Shown here: one piece after another, positions 1 through 6,099 of the stretch
Layout of the letters: each line of letters starts with the position of its first letter
How positions within the stretch are numbered: the stretch's first letter is position 1
Source: Carboxylicivirga litoralis
Lineage (GTDB): Bacteria; Bacteroidota; Bacteroidia; Bacteroidales; Marinilabiliaceae
Direction: 5' to 3'
Assembly (NCBI RefSeq): GCF_025499605.1
Contig: NZ_JAFMVC010000025.1
Coordinates: 1 to 64,000 of the forward strand
DNA length: 64,000 bases
Position numbers and translations under genes: made by a program
The notes under the pieces: generated by a model
What the model saw: the letters and a program-made list of their open reading frames with translations, nothing else
Database searches by the model: none
What the model was told of the DNA's origin: nothing

Positions 1-324
1 CAGTTGGCTATTGATGCTTTTAATCCGAGTGAAGAGATTCCACAAGTGGAGGGAGCTACACATGTTCGTTTCATTCTGGCGACAGCTGCGGTTGACTTTG
101 GCAACCAGAGCTACGAAGTGGATGTGAAAGATAGTGCAGATGTGGAATTATCTGCATTGGAGCAGGCTGCTATCAATCTGGATAGTGCGATTTCTGCTGA
201 TTTACCTCATCCGGTATTTATCGTGGTTGGTGTTGAATACCATCAGGAGGTGAATGGTCATATGTATCCGATTCAGACAAAGACGCATAATCCAATGGCG
301 ATTGTGGAGGTGGATAAGGTGTAA
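1..324 (+). CDS. Hypothetical protein, N-terminus cut by window edge
   Basis: The reading frame is open from base 1 (in frame as Gln-Leu-Ala) to a TAA at 324, so the gene most likely starts upstream of the window and only its last ~107 residues are visible. The visible part is acidic and soluble, with no membrane segment or signal peptide. It alternates beta-like stretches (HVRFILATAAVDF, HPVFIVVGVEYHQEV) with a short helix and ends in MAIVEVDKV. I do not recognise the family. It sits 58 bp before a small membrane protein and upstream of holin-like and DUF5675 genes, so it probably belongs to the same accessory, prophage-like cassette. That placement is inference from context. A TTG at position 4 could be used as a start but is unlikely. 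Confidence 0.6.
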   Translation, partial: QLAIDAFNPSEEIPQVEGATHVRFILATAAVDFGNQSYEVDVKDSADVELSALEQAAINLDSAISADLPHPVFIVVGVEYHQEVNGHMYPIQTKTHNPMAIVEVDKV

Positions 325-348
325 CCACCTTATAGAGATTAGACATGA

Positions 349-380
349 GTTGATTTACAGCTTGGCTTAAAAAAGACTTA
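349..380 (+). repeat. Recurrent spacer motif, copy 1
   Basis: The stretch beginning gttgatttacagcttggctt and followed by a run of A then gactta lies just before the small gene at 383. Related versions lie before the DUF5675 gene (1722-1749), inside the direct repeat before the holin-like gene (gatttacagcttgg near 950), and at 63731-63760 in the right flank. The repeated placement in spacers is visible; the function is unknown. Confidence 0.5.
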
Positions 381-382
381 AT

Positions 383-577
383 ATGAGTGAGGCTTCATTG
401 AATGGTAGTGGGAAAGTTGGTTTCCTGGGTGGCACCTTAATTAGTGTGCTGAATGGGATATCATTTGAGGGTGTTGTGGAGACGGTGTTTTATACGATAC
501 TTGGGACGGTGGTGAGTTTTGGTGTATCGTGGTTGCTGAAGTATTTTTTGAAGAATCACTCAAGGAAAGATTCATAG
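383..577 (+). CDS. Small single-pass membrane protein, cassette gene
   Basis: This 64-residue protein has a short polar N-terminus, a glycine-rich stretch (SGKVGFLGGTLIS) and one hydrophobic helix at about residues 32-56 (VVETVFYTILGTVVSFGVSW), then a basic tail KYFLKNHSRKDS. That is the layout of a small inner-membrane protein with a cytoplasmic positive tail. I do not recognise a named family. Its place between an unknown gene and a 3TM-holin-like gene suggests a membrane component of a phage-derived lysis-like or secretion-like cassette, which is inference. A strong rho-independent terminator lies ~120 bp downstream. The short length leaves some doubt that it is translated. Confidence 0.55.
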   Translation: MSEASLNGSGKVGFLGGTLISVLNGISFEGVVETVFYTILGTVVSFGVSWLLKYFLKNHSRKDS

Positions 578-697
578 TTTTATCGATTAGGTTTCCCGAT
601 TAAATTCATCTAAGATTTTGATAACAAAATCAAGATTCTCGAACTCGGGGCAGGTTGGTTTTGGCGACAACGGTCGTTGATAAAGTGTGTGTTGGAG

Positions 698-731
698 GGC
701 TCTTGGATTGTTGGATTCAAGAGCCTTTTTT
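698..731 (+). terminator. Rho-independent terminator
   Basis: An 8-bp perfect stem (ggctcttg at 698-705, caagagcc at 718-725) encloses a 12-nt loop and is followed directly by six T. It would end transcription of the two upstream cassette genes. It also argues against reading the open frames that run across this position as genes. Confidence 0.85.
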
Positions 732-854
732 AAGTAGTTGTCTTACTCCCGAAGTATCGGGACTATTCGCTCCGGGTTTGCTCGAGCCGCAAGGGCTTTT
801 ACTTTTGTTCATGATATATTTAATTGTTTATTGTATTCACGATTTTCAATTCTC

Positions 855-1020
855 CTACAGTCGAGAAAAGTAAACAAAAGAGTCCGCTGATTGCACCATT
901 CGATGACCCACTATGCAAACGCTACAGGAAAAATTTAAAGGATTTACAGCTTGGTATCAAATTTTTCTCTCCTACGCTTATTGCAGTGGGTACCCCATCT
1001 GCATTGGTGATATCAGAAGG
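855..1020 (+). repeat. Direct repeat copy A (~165 bp)
   Basis: Bases 855-1020 and 1564-1724 are near-identical along their length; both contain gatgacccactatgcaaacg and the run caggaaaaatttaaagga. Each copy lies just before a cassette gene (holin-like at 1038, DUF5675 at 1755). A weaker match extends upstream of each copy (gcttgctcaagccgcaa-type sequence near 780 and 1530). Short open frames inside the repeat are not conserved beyond the repeat, so I read it as a duplicated spacer rather than coding sequence. Confidence 0.85.
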
Positions 1021-1037
1021 GTAAATTTTAAAATGAG

Positions 1038-1514
1038 ATGAAGATGAAGTTTTTAGAGAAGGTGACGGCTTTGTTGGGAAATAGTGTTTTTAAGGATGTG
1101 GGTGAGCTCATCGACCGATTTGTGACGACCGGCGCTGAGAAGCGGCAGATAAAAACGGAGCTTTTGGAACTACAGCACCGGCATGAGGTGGAGGCTGTGA
1201 GACTATCCCTAGAGGCAGAGCAGGAGTTTAATCAGCGTATAAAAGACTTGGAGGGCACGGCTAAGGACCTGCATCAATCGGGGTGGTTGGGTAAGTTGGT
1301 GTTGTTTATGCGTGGTGCTCAACGGCCTTTGTGGGGCTATTTTGTGGCGTATATGGATTATATGGTGTTTGCGGGTAACTGGTCGTTGAAGGGTAATGAG
1401 AAACTTGAATCGGCATTTTGGATTATTAATTTTTTGGTGTTGGGATTCTTGTTTGGGGAACGGGCAGTGAAGAATGTGGCGCCGTTGGTGAGTGAAATGA
1501 TGAAGAAGAAATGA
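1038..1514 (+). CDS. 3TM-type phage holin-like protein
   Basis: The 158-residue protein has an amphipathic N-terminal region, a charged coiled-coil-like stretch at about residues 28-75 (rich in E, K, Q, R and L), then hydrophobic segments at about 83-112 (WLGKLVLFMRGAQRPLWGYF) and 125-150 (FWIINFLVLGFLFGERAVKN). The RGAQRPLWGY signature followed by a second hydrophobic helix is typical of the 3TM holin family seen in phages, gene transfer agents and prophage remnants. Family members form inner-membrane pores in lysis. Here there is no adjacent recognisable endolysin, so the role could be a domesticated one. ATG at 1044 is an alternative start. The gene stands between the two copies of the direct repeat. 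Confidence 0.7.
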   Translation: MKMKFLEKVTALLGNSVFKDVGELIDRFVTTGAEKRQIKTELLELQHRHEVEAVRLSLEAEQEFNQRIKDLEGTAKDLHQSGWLGKLVLFMRGAQRPLWGYFVAYMDYMVFAGNWSLKGNEKLESAFWIINFLVLGFLFGERAVKNVAPLVSEMMKKK

Positions 1515-1563
1515 ATCCCCTGCCGGGTGGGCTTGCTCAAGCCGCAAAGGCTCCAACTTTTTT

Positions 1564-1724
1564 CTACAGTCAAAAAAGTTGGCAAAAAGTCCGCTGATTA
1601 CACCATTCGATGACCCACTATGCAAACGCTACAGGAAAAATTTAAAGGATTAGCAGCTTGGTATCAAATTTTTCTTTCTTTCGCTTTTTCCAGTGGGGCC
1701 CCATCTACATTGGTGATATCAGAG
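1564..1724 (+). repeat. Direct repeat copy B (~160 bp)
   Basis: Second copy of the spacer repeat at 855-1020. It ends immediately before the spacer motif that leads into the DUF5675 gene. Small differences (gggtacccc versus ggggcccca; several single substitutions) show that the copies have diverged slightly. Confidence 0.85.
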
Positions 1725-1754
1725 TTGATTTACAGGATGGCTAAAAATTACATT

Positions 1755-2210
1755 ATGGAATTAAAGGTTGTGAGATATAGTAGTTCTGAGGAGAGTACTT
1801 TGGGGCTGTTGTTTATTGATGGGGTGTTTGCCTGCTATACGTTGGAGGATGAGCACAGGGCGGTTAAGGTGATGGGTGAAACCCGAATTTCTGCAGGGCG
1901 TTATCAGGTTGAATTGCGAACTTTTGGAGGCCATCATTGGCGCTATCTGCGAAAATATGGTGCAGATTTTCATAAGGGGATGCTGCAGATTATGGATGTG
2001 CCTGGTTTTACAGATATACTGATTCATAAAGGCAATGACGATGACGATACGGCTGGATGTTTACTTGTTGGGGATAGTGCTAATAATAACCAGGTAAAGG
2101 ATGGTTTTATCGGGAGTAGTACGATGGCGTATAATCGGGTTTATGCTGTTATGAGGGATGCTCTAATTAATGGTGACTCAGTCTATCTGCAAGTTTGTGA
2201 TATTAATTGA
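1755..2210 (+). CDS. DUF5675 family protein
   Basis: From ATG 1755 the protein has 151 residues. It shows the usual DUF5675 order: an N-terminal strand (MELKVVRY), the GLLFIDGVFACYTLED segment, a charged linker, GETRISAGRYQVELR, then ILIHKGNDDDDTAGCLLVGD. The HKGN-acidic-cluster-TxGCLLVG core is the family hallmark; the conserved His and Cys recall L,D-transpeptidase-like layouts, but no activity is established to my knowledge. The start at 1755 is chosen because homologues begin with this strand; an in-frame ATG at 1737 and frames back to 1620 run into repeat B, which is not coding in its other copy. The gene often occurs with phage-type tail or lysis genes, consistent with the holin-like neighbour. 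Confidence 0.75.
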   Translation: MELKVVRYSSSEESTLGLLFIDGVFACYTLEDEHRAVKVMGETRISAGRYQVELRTFGGHHWRYLRKYGADFHKGMLQIMDVPGFTDILIHKGNDDDDTAGCLLVGDSANNNQVKDGFIGSSTMAYNRVYAVMRDALINGDSVYLQVCDIN

Positions 2211-2595
2211 AACTTGAATACATCTAGCCTTAAACCCTTAAACCACCTTTTTTACAGCCTGGCAAATAAGTCAAGGTTGAGGGCGTAGCCCGAACCCGTA
2301 GGGCTTGACCTTTACTATTTGTTAGGCTGGGAGATTTTTGTTTAAGGATTTGAAGGCGGGTACTGGATGTGAGATATACGATGTTAGATTTATGATGTTC
2401 GGTGTGAGGTGCTGCTGGGGAGTCAGGTTGAGATTGAAGTGTGATGGTTTATTTTTGCTTTTCGAAGTGTAGTTTATTGCACTTTTATACCGGAAAATAC
2501 AATTAGGAATGCGAAATCATATAAATAGTGCAGTTTAATGCTCTTTTATTGTGTGTAATTAAATTATTCTCTATTTTTGGCATAAATAGAGCATT
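2211..2595. other. Intergenic region with hairpin and operator-like repeats
   Basis: No gene is supported here. It holds a structured palindromic element at 2255-2329 and, near its right end, the repeated motifs upstream of the hipB-like gene (2471-2488, 2532-2549, 2582-2597). The middle (2340-2460) shows nothing I can interpret. Confidence 0.6.
2255..2329. repeat. Imperfect palindrome, ~75 nt hairpin
   Basis: The arms cagcctggcaaata (2255-2268) and tatttgttaggctg (2316-2329) pair over 14 bp, with two G-U pairs, and an inner aaggt/acctt stem continues the fold. The loop contains a small gggc-gta-gccc hairpin. There is no T-run after it, so it is more like a dispersed palindromic repeat or a structured RNA than a classical terminator. 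Confidence 0.55.
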
Positions 2596-2597
2596 AT
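2471..2597. promoter_or_regulatory. Operator-like repeats upstream of hipB
   Basis: Two direct repeats, agtttattgcacttttat (2471-2488) and agtttaatgctcttttat (2532-2549), differ at two of 18 positions and start 61 bp apart. A third, inverted version (ataaatagagcattat, 2582-2597) overlaps the hipB start codon. HipB-type regulators commonly bind repeated operators before their own operon, so these are candidate autoregulatory sites. The repeats are seen directly; binding is inference. Confidence 0.5.
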
Positions 2598-2817
2598 GTT
2601 GCACTTTTCGGAATTAATAAAAACCATTAAAGCTCGTAGAGAAATGCTGCAGGTCAACCAGGAAATGCTAGCAGAACTATCGGGTGTAAGTCTTAGAACA
2701 TTAAAACAGTTTGAGAGTGGGAAAGGCAATCCCACATTGCAGACGATTAGTAAATTAGCTGATGCACTAGGCTTAGAACTCACATTACAAGTAAAACAAC
2801 TAAATCCTGATAAATGA
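2596..2817 (+). CDS. hipB: HipB-like XRE-family antitoxin/repressor
   Basis: This 73-residue protein is almost entirely one helix-turn-helix domain of the Cro/C1 (XRE) type: helix 1 at about 3-15, the HTH core with QEMLAELSGVSLRTLKQFE at about 22-40, then GKGNPTLQTISKLADALG, the usual fourth helix. It lacks the long C-terminal extension of E. coli HipB. It overlaps the next gene by 4 bp (ATGA), indicating translational coupling. In HipBA and HipBST loci the first gene binds operators, represses the operon and may contribute to toxin control. Repeated motifs upstream fit that role. The symbol is given on family and operon order, not on close identity. Confidence 0.8.
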   Translation: MLHFSELIKTIKARREMLQVNQEMLAELSGVSLRTLKQFESGKGNPTLQTISKLADALGLELTLQVKQLNPDK

Positions 2818-3140
2818 GACAAGCTAAGGTTCTTTATAAGAATGAGGAGGCAGGTTTGCTTACTCAACTGGATAATGGAACATTTGTGTATCGTTACCAT
2901 GATGCATGGTTTAATGCGACGGATAAACCACCTATAAGTCTTACGCTGCCTAAAAATCTGCAAGAATATCAGTCTGAGTATTTGTTCCCGTTTTTCTATA
3001 ATATGTTGCCAGAAGGGACTAATAAACAAATTGTTTGTCATGCCATGAGAATTGATAAAGAAGACCATTTTGGCTTATTACTAACTACTGCGAGCTATGA
3101 CACCATTGGTGCCGTTAGAATTATTAAAGAAAATTCTTAA
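2814..3140 (+). CDS. hipS: HipS-like protein (HipA N-terminal subdomain)
   Basis: A 108-residue protein matching only the N-terminal subdomain of HipA (the couple_hipA region): GxLxxLxxGxFxYxYxxxW, then PPISLTLPKN at about 39-48, SEYLFPFFYNMLPEG at about 54-68 and a C-terminal HFGLLLTTASYDTIGAVRI. Such free-standing N-terminal pieces are the third component of HipBST systems, where in E. coli O127:H6 the HipS protein neutralises the HipT kinase. The start overlaps hipB by 4 bp. The last residues (KENS) directly precede a 191-bp spacer carrying dispersed-repeat sequence, so the natural C-terminus may have been altered by insertion. The alternative view, a HipA broken in two, is less likely because the downstream kinase has its own complete N-terminus. 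Confidence 0.75.
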   Translation: MRQAKVLYKNEEAGLLTQLDNGTFVYRYHDAWFNATDKPPISLTLPKNLQEYQSEYLFPFFYNMLPEGTNKQIVCHAMRIDKEDHFGLLLTTASYDTIGAVRIIKENS

Positions 3141-3331
3141 AGTCACCTATCCCCGAGACAAGCCTACGGAGTATTTCGGCGACTTTATTTCTGCTATCGC
3201 AGAAAACCGAGTTTTCTTTTATTAACCCCTCTGACCGATATAAATCGGCCATCTCCCCTGAAATTCAAGGGAGAAAAAAGCGGACCCCGAGGCAAGCCTC
3301 GAGGAATCATATTGATTAAAACTGATAATAC
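3141..3331 (+). repeat. Repeat-bearing spacer between hipS and hipT
   Basis: This 191-bp spacer has no coding potential of its own. It contains two related units, ccccgagacaagcctacgga (near 3151) and ccccgaggcaagcctcgagg (near 3285; cgaggc-aa-gcctcg is a perfect hairpin), flanking a double hairpin at 3225-3273. The double hairpin matches an element at 63694-63730. I read the spacer as an inserted or accumulated palindromic repeat cluster that separates two genes which are normally adjacent. Confidence 0.6.
3225..3273. repeat. Double-hairpin dispersed repeat, copy 1
   Basis: The order is acccctctg, a ccgat-ataa-atcgg hairpin, catctcccc, then a ctcccctgaa/ttcaagggag hairpin. The same order, with different hairpin sequences, is found at 63694-63730. 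Conserved frame words (acccctctg, ggc/catctcccct, gggag) with covarying arms suggest a family of mobile palindromic repeats. Confidence 0.6.
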
Positions 3332-4318
3332 ATGAGTTTACCTGATATCCAAAATTGCCCAGGCACATTGAAAGAAGGGAATAAAACCTATTCATCAACC
3401 GCTTTAAAACGAGTTTTTAAAGGGAAAAAGGTCAGTCATATACTACCTTATGAGTCGCCAGCTACCAACGAAGTAACAGATGAACTGTTTGAGGATAATC
3501 GAAAAAGGATGTCTATTTCAGGTGTACAAGAAAAGTTCTCTGTTTTGTTGGACAAGAACAAATTACGCCTCATTAACCAAGGTGAACAAGGACAATACAT
3601 TCTGAAGCCTCAACCAGGTGCAGGTAAGCATCCTGAAATGATGCCTTCCAATGAGCATTTAACGATGCAGATAGCCAGGCAGGTTTTTAATATAGAAACT
3701 GCCGAGAACGCACTCATTTTTTTTAGGAATGGAGAACCAGCATATATTACAAAACGATTTGATGTTAAAGATGACAACACGAAGTGGGCACAAGAAGATT
3801 TTGCTTCGTTAGCACAAAGAACACCACAAACACATGGCACAAACTATAAATATCTGGGTAGCTATCTTGAATTATTTGAGATCATGAAAAAATTTGTTCC
3901 AGCCTACAATATTGAAGCTCCTAAGCTCCTAAAGATTATATTGTTTAATTACTTGTTTTCAAATGGAGATGCACACTTCAAAAACTTTTCACTCATACAA
4001 ACTGAGTTCGGAGATTATAAATTGAGTCCGGCTTATGACTTACTAAATAGCCGCATCCATATTGAGGATAAAGATTTTGCACTAGACGATGGCTTGTTGC
4101 CTCCTGCCCAAGCGATTGGAAAAGTGAATGAGCAGTTTTATAAGCTTGGGCAGATGGCTGGAATAACGGCAAAATTGATTGATGAAATTTTTAATCTATT
4201 AACGTCAAAAAAGGATGAAGTCCTTCGTTTAATTAGCCACTCTTATCTGTCTGATAAATTGAAACGCAACTACGAACAGGCGTATTTAACCCGATTAAAA
4301 AAACTAAGCCGGAAATAA
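3332..4318 (+). CDS. hipT: HipT-like serine/threonine kinase toxin
   Basis: This 328-residue protein matches the HipA kinase core without subdomain 1. It begins CPGTLKEG...YSSTALKRVF (residues 9-30), then a glycine-rich loop SISGVQEKFSVLL at 61-73, a lysine-containing strand YILKPQP at 89-95, the catalytic loop NGDAHFKN at 211-218 and the metal-binding PAYDLL with Asp236. The Ser-x-Ser pair (61, 63) in the loop is a HipT hallmark; in E. coli HipT equivalent serines are autophosphorylated and the kinase targets tryptophanyl-tRNA synthetase. HipA instead targets glutamyl-tRNA synthetase; the target here is unknown. All catalytic residues seem intact. ATG at 3332 matches the family start. It would be co-transcribed with hipB-hipS only if the 191-bp repeat spacer is read through. 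Confidence 0.8.
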   Translation: MSLPDIQNCPGTLKEGNKTYSSTALKRVFKGKKVSHILPYESPATNEVTDELFEDNRKRMSISGVQEKFSVLLDKNKLRLINQGEQGQYILKPQPGAGKHPEMMPSNEHLTMQIARQVFNIETAENALIFFRNGEPAYITKRFDVKDDNTKWAQEDFASLAQRTPQTHGTNYKYLGSYLELFEIMKKFVPAYNIEAPKLLKIILFNYLFSNGDAHFKNFSLIQTEFGDYKLSPAYDLLNSRIHIEDKDFALDDGLLPPAQAIGKVNEQFYKLGQMAGITAKLIDEIFNLLTSKKDEVLRLISHSYLSDKLKRNYEQAYLTRLKKLSRK

Positions 4319-4531
4319 CTGTAAGATTGCAAAAGACTTATAAAGTGTTAAGTACAGCGTGTTAATAATCAGGACAATTGATGTGGGTTTAATACATCGC
4401 TATCCTTTCTTTTAACAAACGAATTATGTCGCATTTTTAGTAAATATTTGCGACATTCCAAGTTTCAGTACGAATAGGGACAAGCGCCTGCGGCTAGCGT
4501 GGGGATGGAAGCGCAATGAACGAATGAAGTT

Positions 4532-4552
4532 GACGTAGCGGGACGCTAAGCC
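4532..4552. repeat. Short palindromic unit, copy 1
   Basis: gacgtagcgggacgctaagc + c; tagcg-gga-cgcta forms a 5-bp hairpin. An exact copy lies at 4741-4761 and a variant at 5088-5108, where gtagcg-tga-cgctac keeps and extends the pairing. Confidence 0.65.
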
Positions 4553-4740
4553 TAACAAATGAGTGGTTTGCGGTGGAATGGCGGGTCGAGCCGACTGCGA
4601 GTGGAGCAAGGGTGGCAGATTGAGAGCGACCAAAGGAAGTGGAAAGTGCCATAGCTTGGCAGTGGAAGTATGGAACGGACAAGCCGAGGGCTGGCGGATT
4701 ATTTGCTGTGGGTGGAGTGAATATGGAGTGTGCGGAGAGC

Positions 4741-4761
4741 GACGTAGCGGGACGCTAAGCC
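4741..4761. repeat. Short palindromic unit, copy 2
   Basis: Identical over 21 bp to the unit at 4532-4552. It is followed by a caaacg-type tail similar to the ctaacaaa that follows copy 1. Confidence 0.65.
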
Positions 4762-4783
4762 AAACGTGGGAAAGGTAAGTGTG

Positions 4784-4808
4784 CACTTCGACTCCGCTCA
4801 GTGACCGG
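4784..4808. repeat. Dispersed tgaccgg repeat, copy 1
   Basis: cacttcgactccgctcagtg followed by accgg. Related copies are at 5211-5234 and, inside the right-hand partial gene, 63871-63894. Confidence 0.6.
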
Positions 4809-5087
4809 TTGGTTGCATATATAGTGACTATAATATCAGAAAGATGTTAGAAGTGCATACTTGCGTGGGGTGGCGAAGTGGCTGAGGCGAGTGAGTGGTT
4901 ACCAGGTGAAGTATGAGCCGGGTAAATGCGAATGAGGTGAGGCGACTGCAGGTACTGGGGAGCGGAGTGTGAACGGAGGCCAGAGCAAATAATATGACCC
5001 GAAGGGCGTAGCAGCCCGATGCCCGCCGCGACTAGCAGGCGAGCCTAACACTGGCAGCGGTTGTGGTGAGGGTTTATTGGCAGAACA

Positions 5088-5108
5088 GACGTAGCGTGAC
5101 GCTACGCC
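5088..5108. repeat. Short palindromic unit, copy 3 (variant)
   Basis: gacgtagcgtgacgctacgc + c. The loop base change g to t and the tail change a to c still leave a perfect gtagcg/cgctac stem, consistent with selection on or transposition of a hairpin. Confidence 0.55.
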
Positions 5109-5210
5109 CAACGAAGTGGCGGAACGCCAGGCTGAGATGACAATGTGCCCGAGACACAAGGAGAGCTGCCGTGAGGAAGACCGTGGGAACTGCAAAGGGC
5201 ATGACAGGCT

Positions 5211-5234
5211 CATCTCGACTTCGCTCGATGACCG
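5211..5234. repeat. Dispersed tgaccgg repeat, copy 2
   Basis: catctcgacttcgctcgatg followed by accg. It differs from the right-flank copy at 63871-63894 at only a few positions. Confidence 0.6.
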
Positions 5235-5538
5235 GGTAATGTCGGTTAGAGCGGAGAGATTGACTTTAGTGAGCAGCGCTATTTGAATGCCTTTGATAAT
5301 AAATAAGGAAAATAGGGCTGCGAAAGCCTGGCATGAGCTTTTGCTGACAAGGGATGACTCACACCGATGGACCTGTTAAAAGAATGTAAAAGTTATAGCG
5401 TGAGACTGTTTGGTGTGGGGATTGCGTTAAGGATTGGAGCATTTGTTTGAGCTCTTGCGGCGATAGACGGAAAGCGAGTGCGGAAAGCCTGACCGAAGGG
5501 AACGCCCAAAATCAAGAAAAGTATGTTATTCATAAAAT

Positions 5539-5949
5539 CTAAATTTCTGATAGTATAAGGAAAGTTGTTGTGTCTCCATAAGTCATTAATTTATCTAACA
5601 ACTCTTGTAAATGAAGTTGACTTTTAACCGTGATTTTAAGATGTATATTCTGACTGCCGGTAATGCGATGTGCTTCTTTTACTTCTGGGAAATGAGTTAT
5701 TTTTTCGATGACGTGTTTCAATTTTCCAGGAAAGACTTTGAGCAACATAAATGCTTCTAATGTGTTTCCGAGCTTTTTATTGTCAATGATAATAGTATAT
5801 TCTTTAATAATACCTGATTCTTCCAGTCTTTGAACTCGCTCTCTTACAGCCGAAGGCGACAGGTTTATTTTCCTACCTAATTCGGCAAAAGAAAGACGGG
5901 AGTTTTCTTTTAGTATCTTTAGTAGTTGCTTGTCTATTGTGTCTGCCAT
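5539..5949 (-). CDS. Lrp/AsnC family transcriptional regulator
   Basis: From ATG 5949 (minus strand) the protein is 136 residues, the usual Lrp/AsnC length. It opens with an AsnC-type HTH (DKQLLKILKENSRLSFAELG, then the recognition helix LSPSAVRERVQRLEESGIIK) and continues with the RAM ligand-binding domain (LGNTLEAFMLLKV...VKEAHRITGSQNIHLKITVKS), which in the family binds amino acids and drives oligomerisation. A longer frame from 5988 adds 13 residues that homologues lack. It is divergent from an aminotransferase-RidA pair, a common layout in which the regulator controls the neighbouring amino-acid gene in response to its substrate. The effector cannot be told from sequence. Confidence 0.9.
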   Translation of the reverse strand: MADTIDKQLLKILKENSRLSFAELGRKINLSPSAVRERVQRLEESGIIKEYTIIIDNKKLGNTLEAFMLLKVFPGKLKHVIEKITHFPEVKEAHRITGSQNIHLKITVKSQLHLQELLDKLMTYGDTTTFLILSEI

Positions 5950-6043
5950 TGAATAAACTGATATATGATTAATATTTAATTGAAACAATGGTGAAATTAA
6001 TAAAAAACCTTTAAATCAGTTTAGCTGAATAGGTCTTAGAGGG

Positions 6044-6051
6044 TAATTTTG
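6044..6051 (+). promoter_or_regulatory. Candidate -7 element for the aminotransferase
   Basis: taattttg fits the Bacteroidota -7 consensus TAnnTTTG. The -33 position (about 6021-6024) reads ttag rather than TTTG, so the match is partial. It lies in the Lrp/aminotransferase divergent gap, 49 bp before the start codon. Confidence 0.4.
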
Positions 6052-6099
6052 CAAAATGGATGTATATATTCTCTTCTAAAATTAACCAATAAGGGTTAT

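Larger units (their letters stand above)
4319..5538. other. GC-richer non-coding block with short repeats
   Basis: About 1.2 kb without a believable gene. Open frames on both strands are short, low in complexity and lack family signatures. The + strand is purine-rich from about 4440 to 5500. It contains three near-identical units of the type gacgtagcgggacgctaagcc and two copies of a cttcgact(c/t)cgctc...tgaccgg motif. A stretch near 5460-5515 (gcgagtgcggaaagcctgac) resembles other Bacteroidota spacer debris. It may be a decayed insertion, a repeat island or the locus of an unannotated RNA; I cannot decide. Confidence 0.5.

Noticed and set aside
655-1024. Two overlapping + strand open frames (655-873 and 824-1024)
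   Set aside because: The first spans a strong terminator and the second lies in the duplicated spacer repeat. Neither shows a protein family, and the frame is not kept in the second repeat copy.
1620-1754. Upstream extension of the DUF5675 protein to 1620
   Set aside because: This stretch is direct repeat B, which is non-coding in its other copy, and homologues begin at the MELK strand.
2814-4318. hipS and hipT as one HipA gene broken by insertion or frameshift
   Set aside because: The kinase part has its own typical HipT N-terminus and Ser-x-Ser loop, and HipS ends as a complete subdomain. Split genes are the normal HipBST arrangement; only the spacer is unusual.
4424-5213. Several 60-120 codon open frames on both strands of the GC-rich block
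   Set aside because: Low-complexity Ser/Pro/Leu-rich translations, no start signals, no family motifs, and overlap with hairpin repeats.
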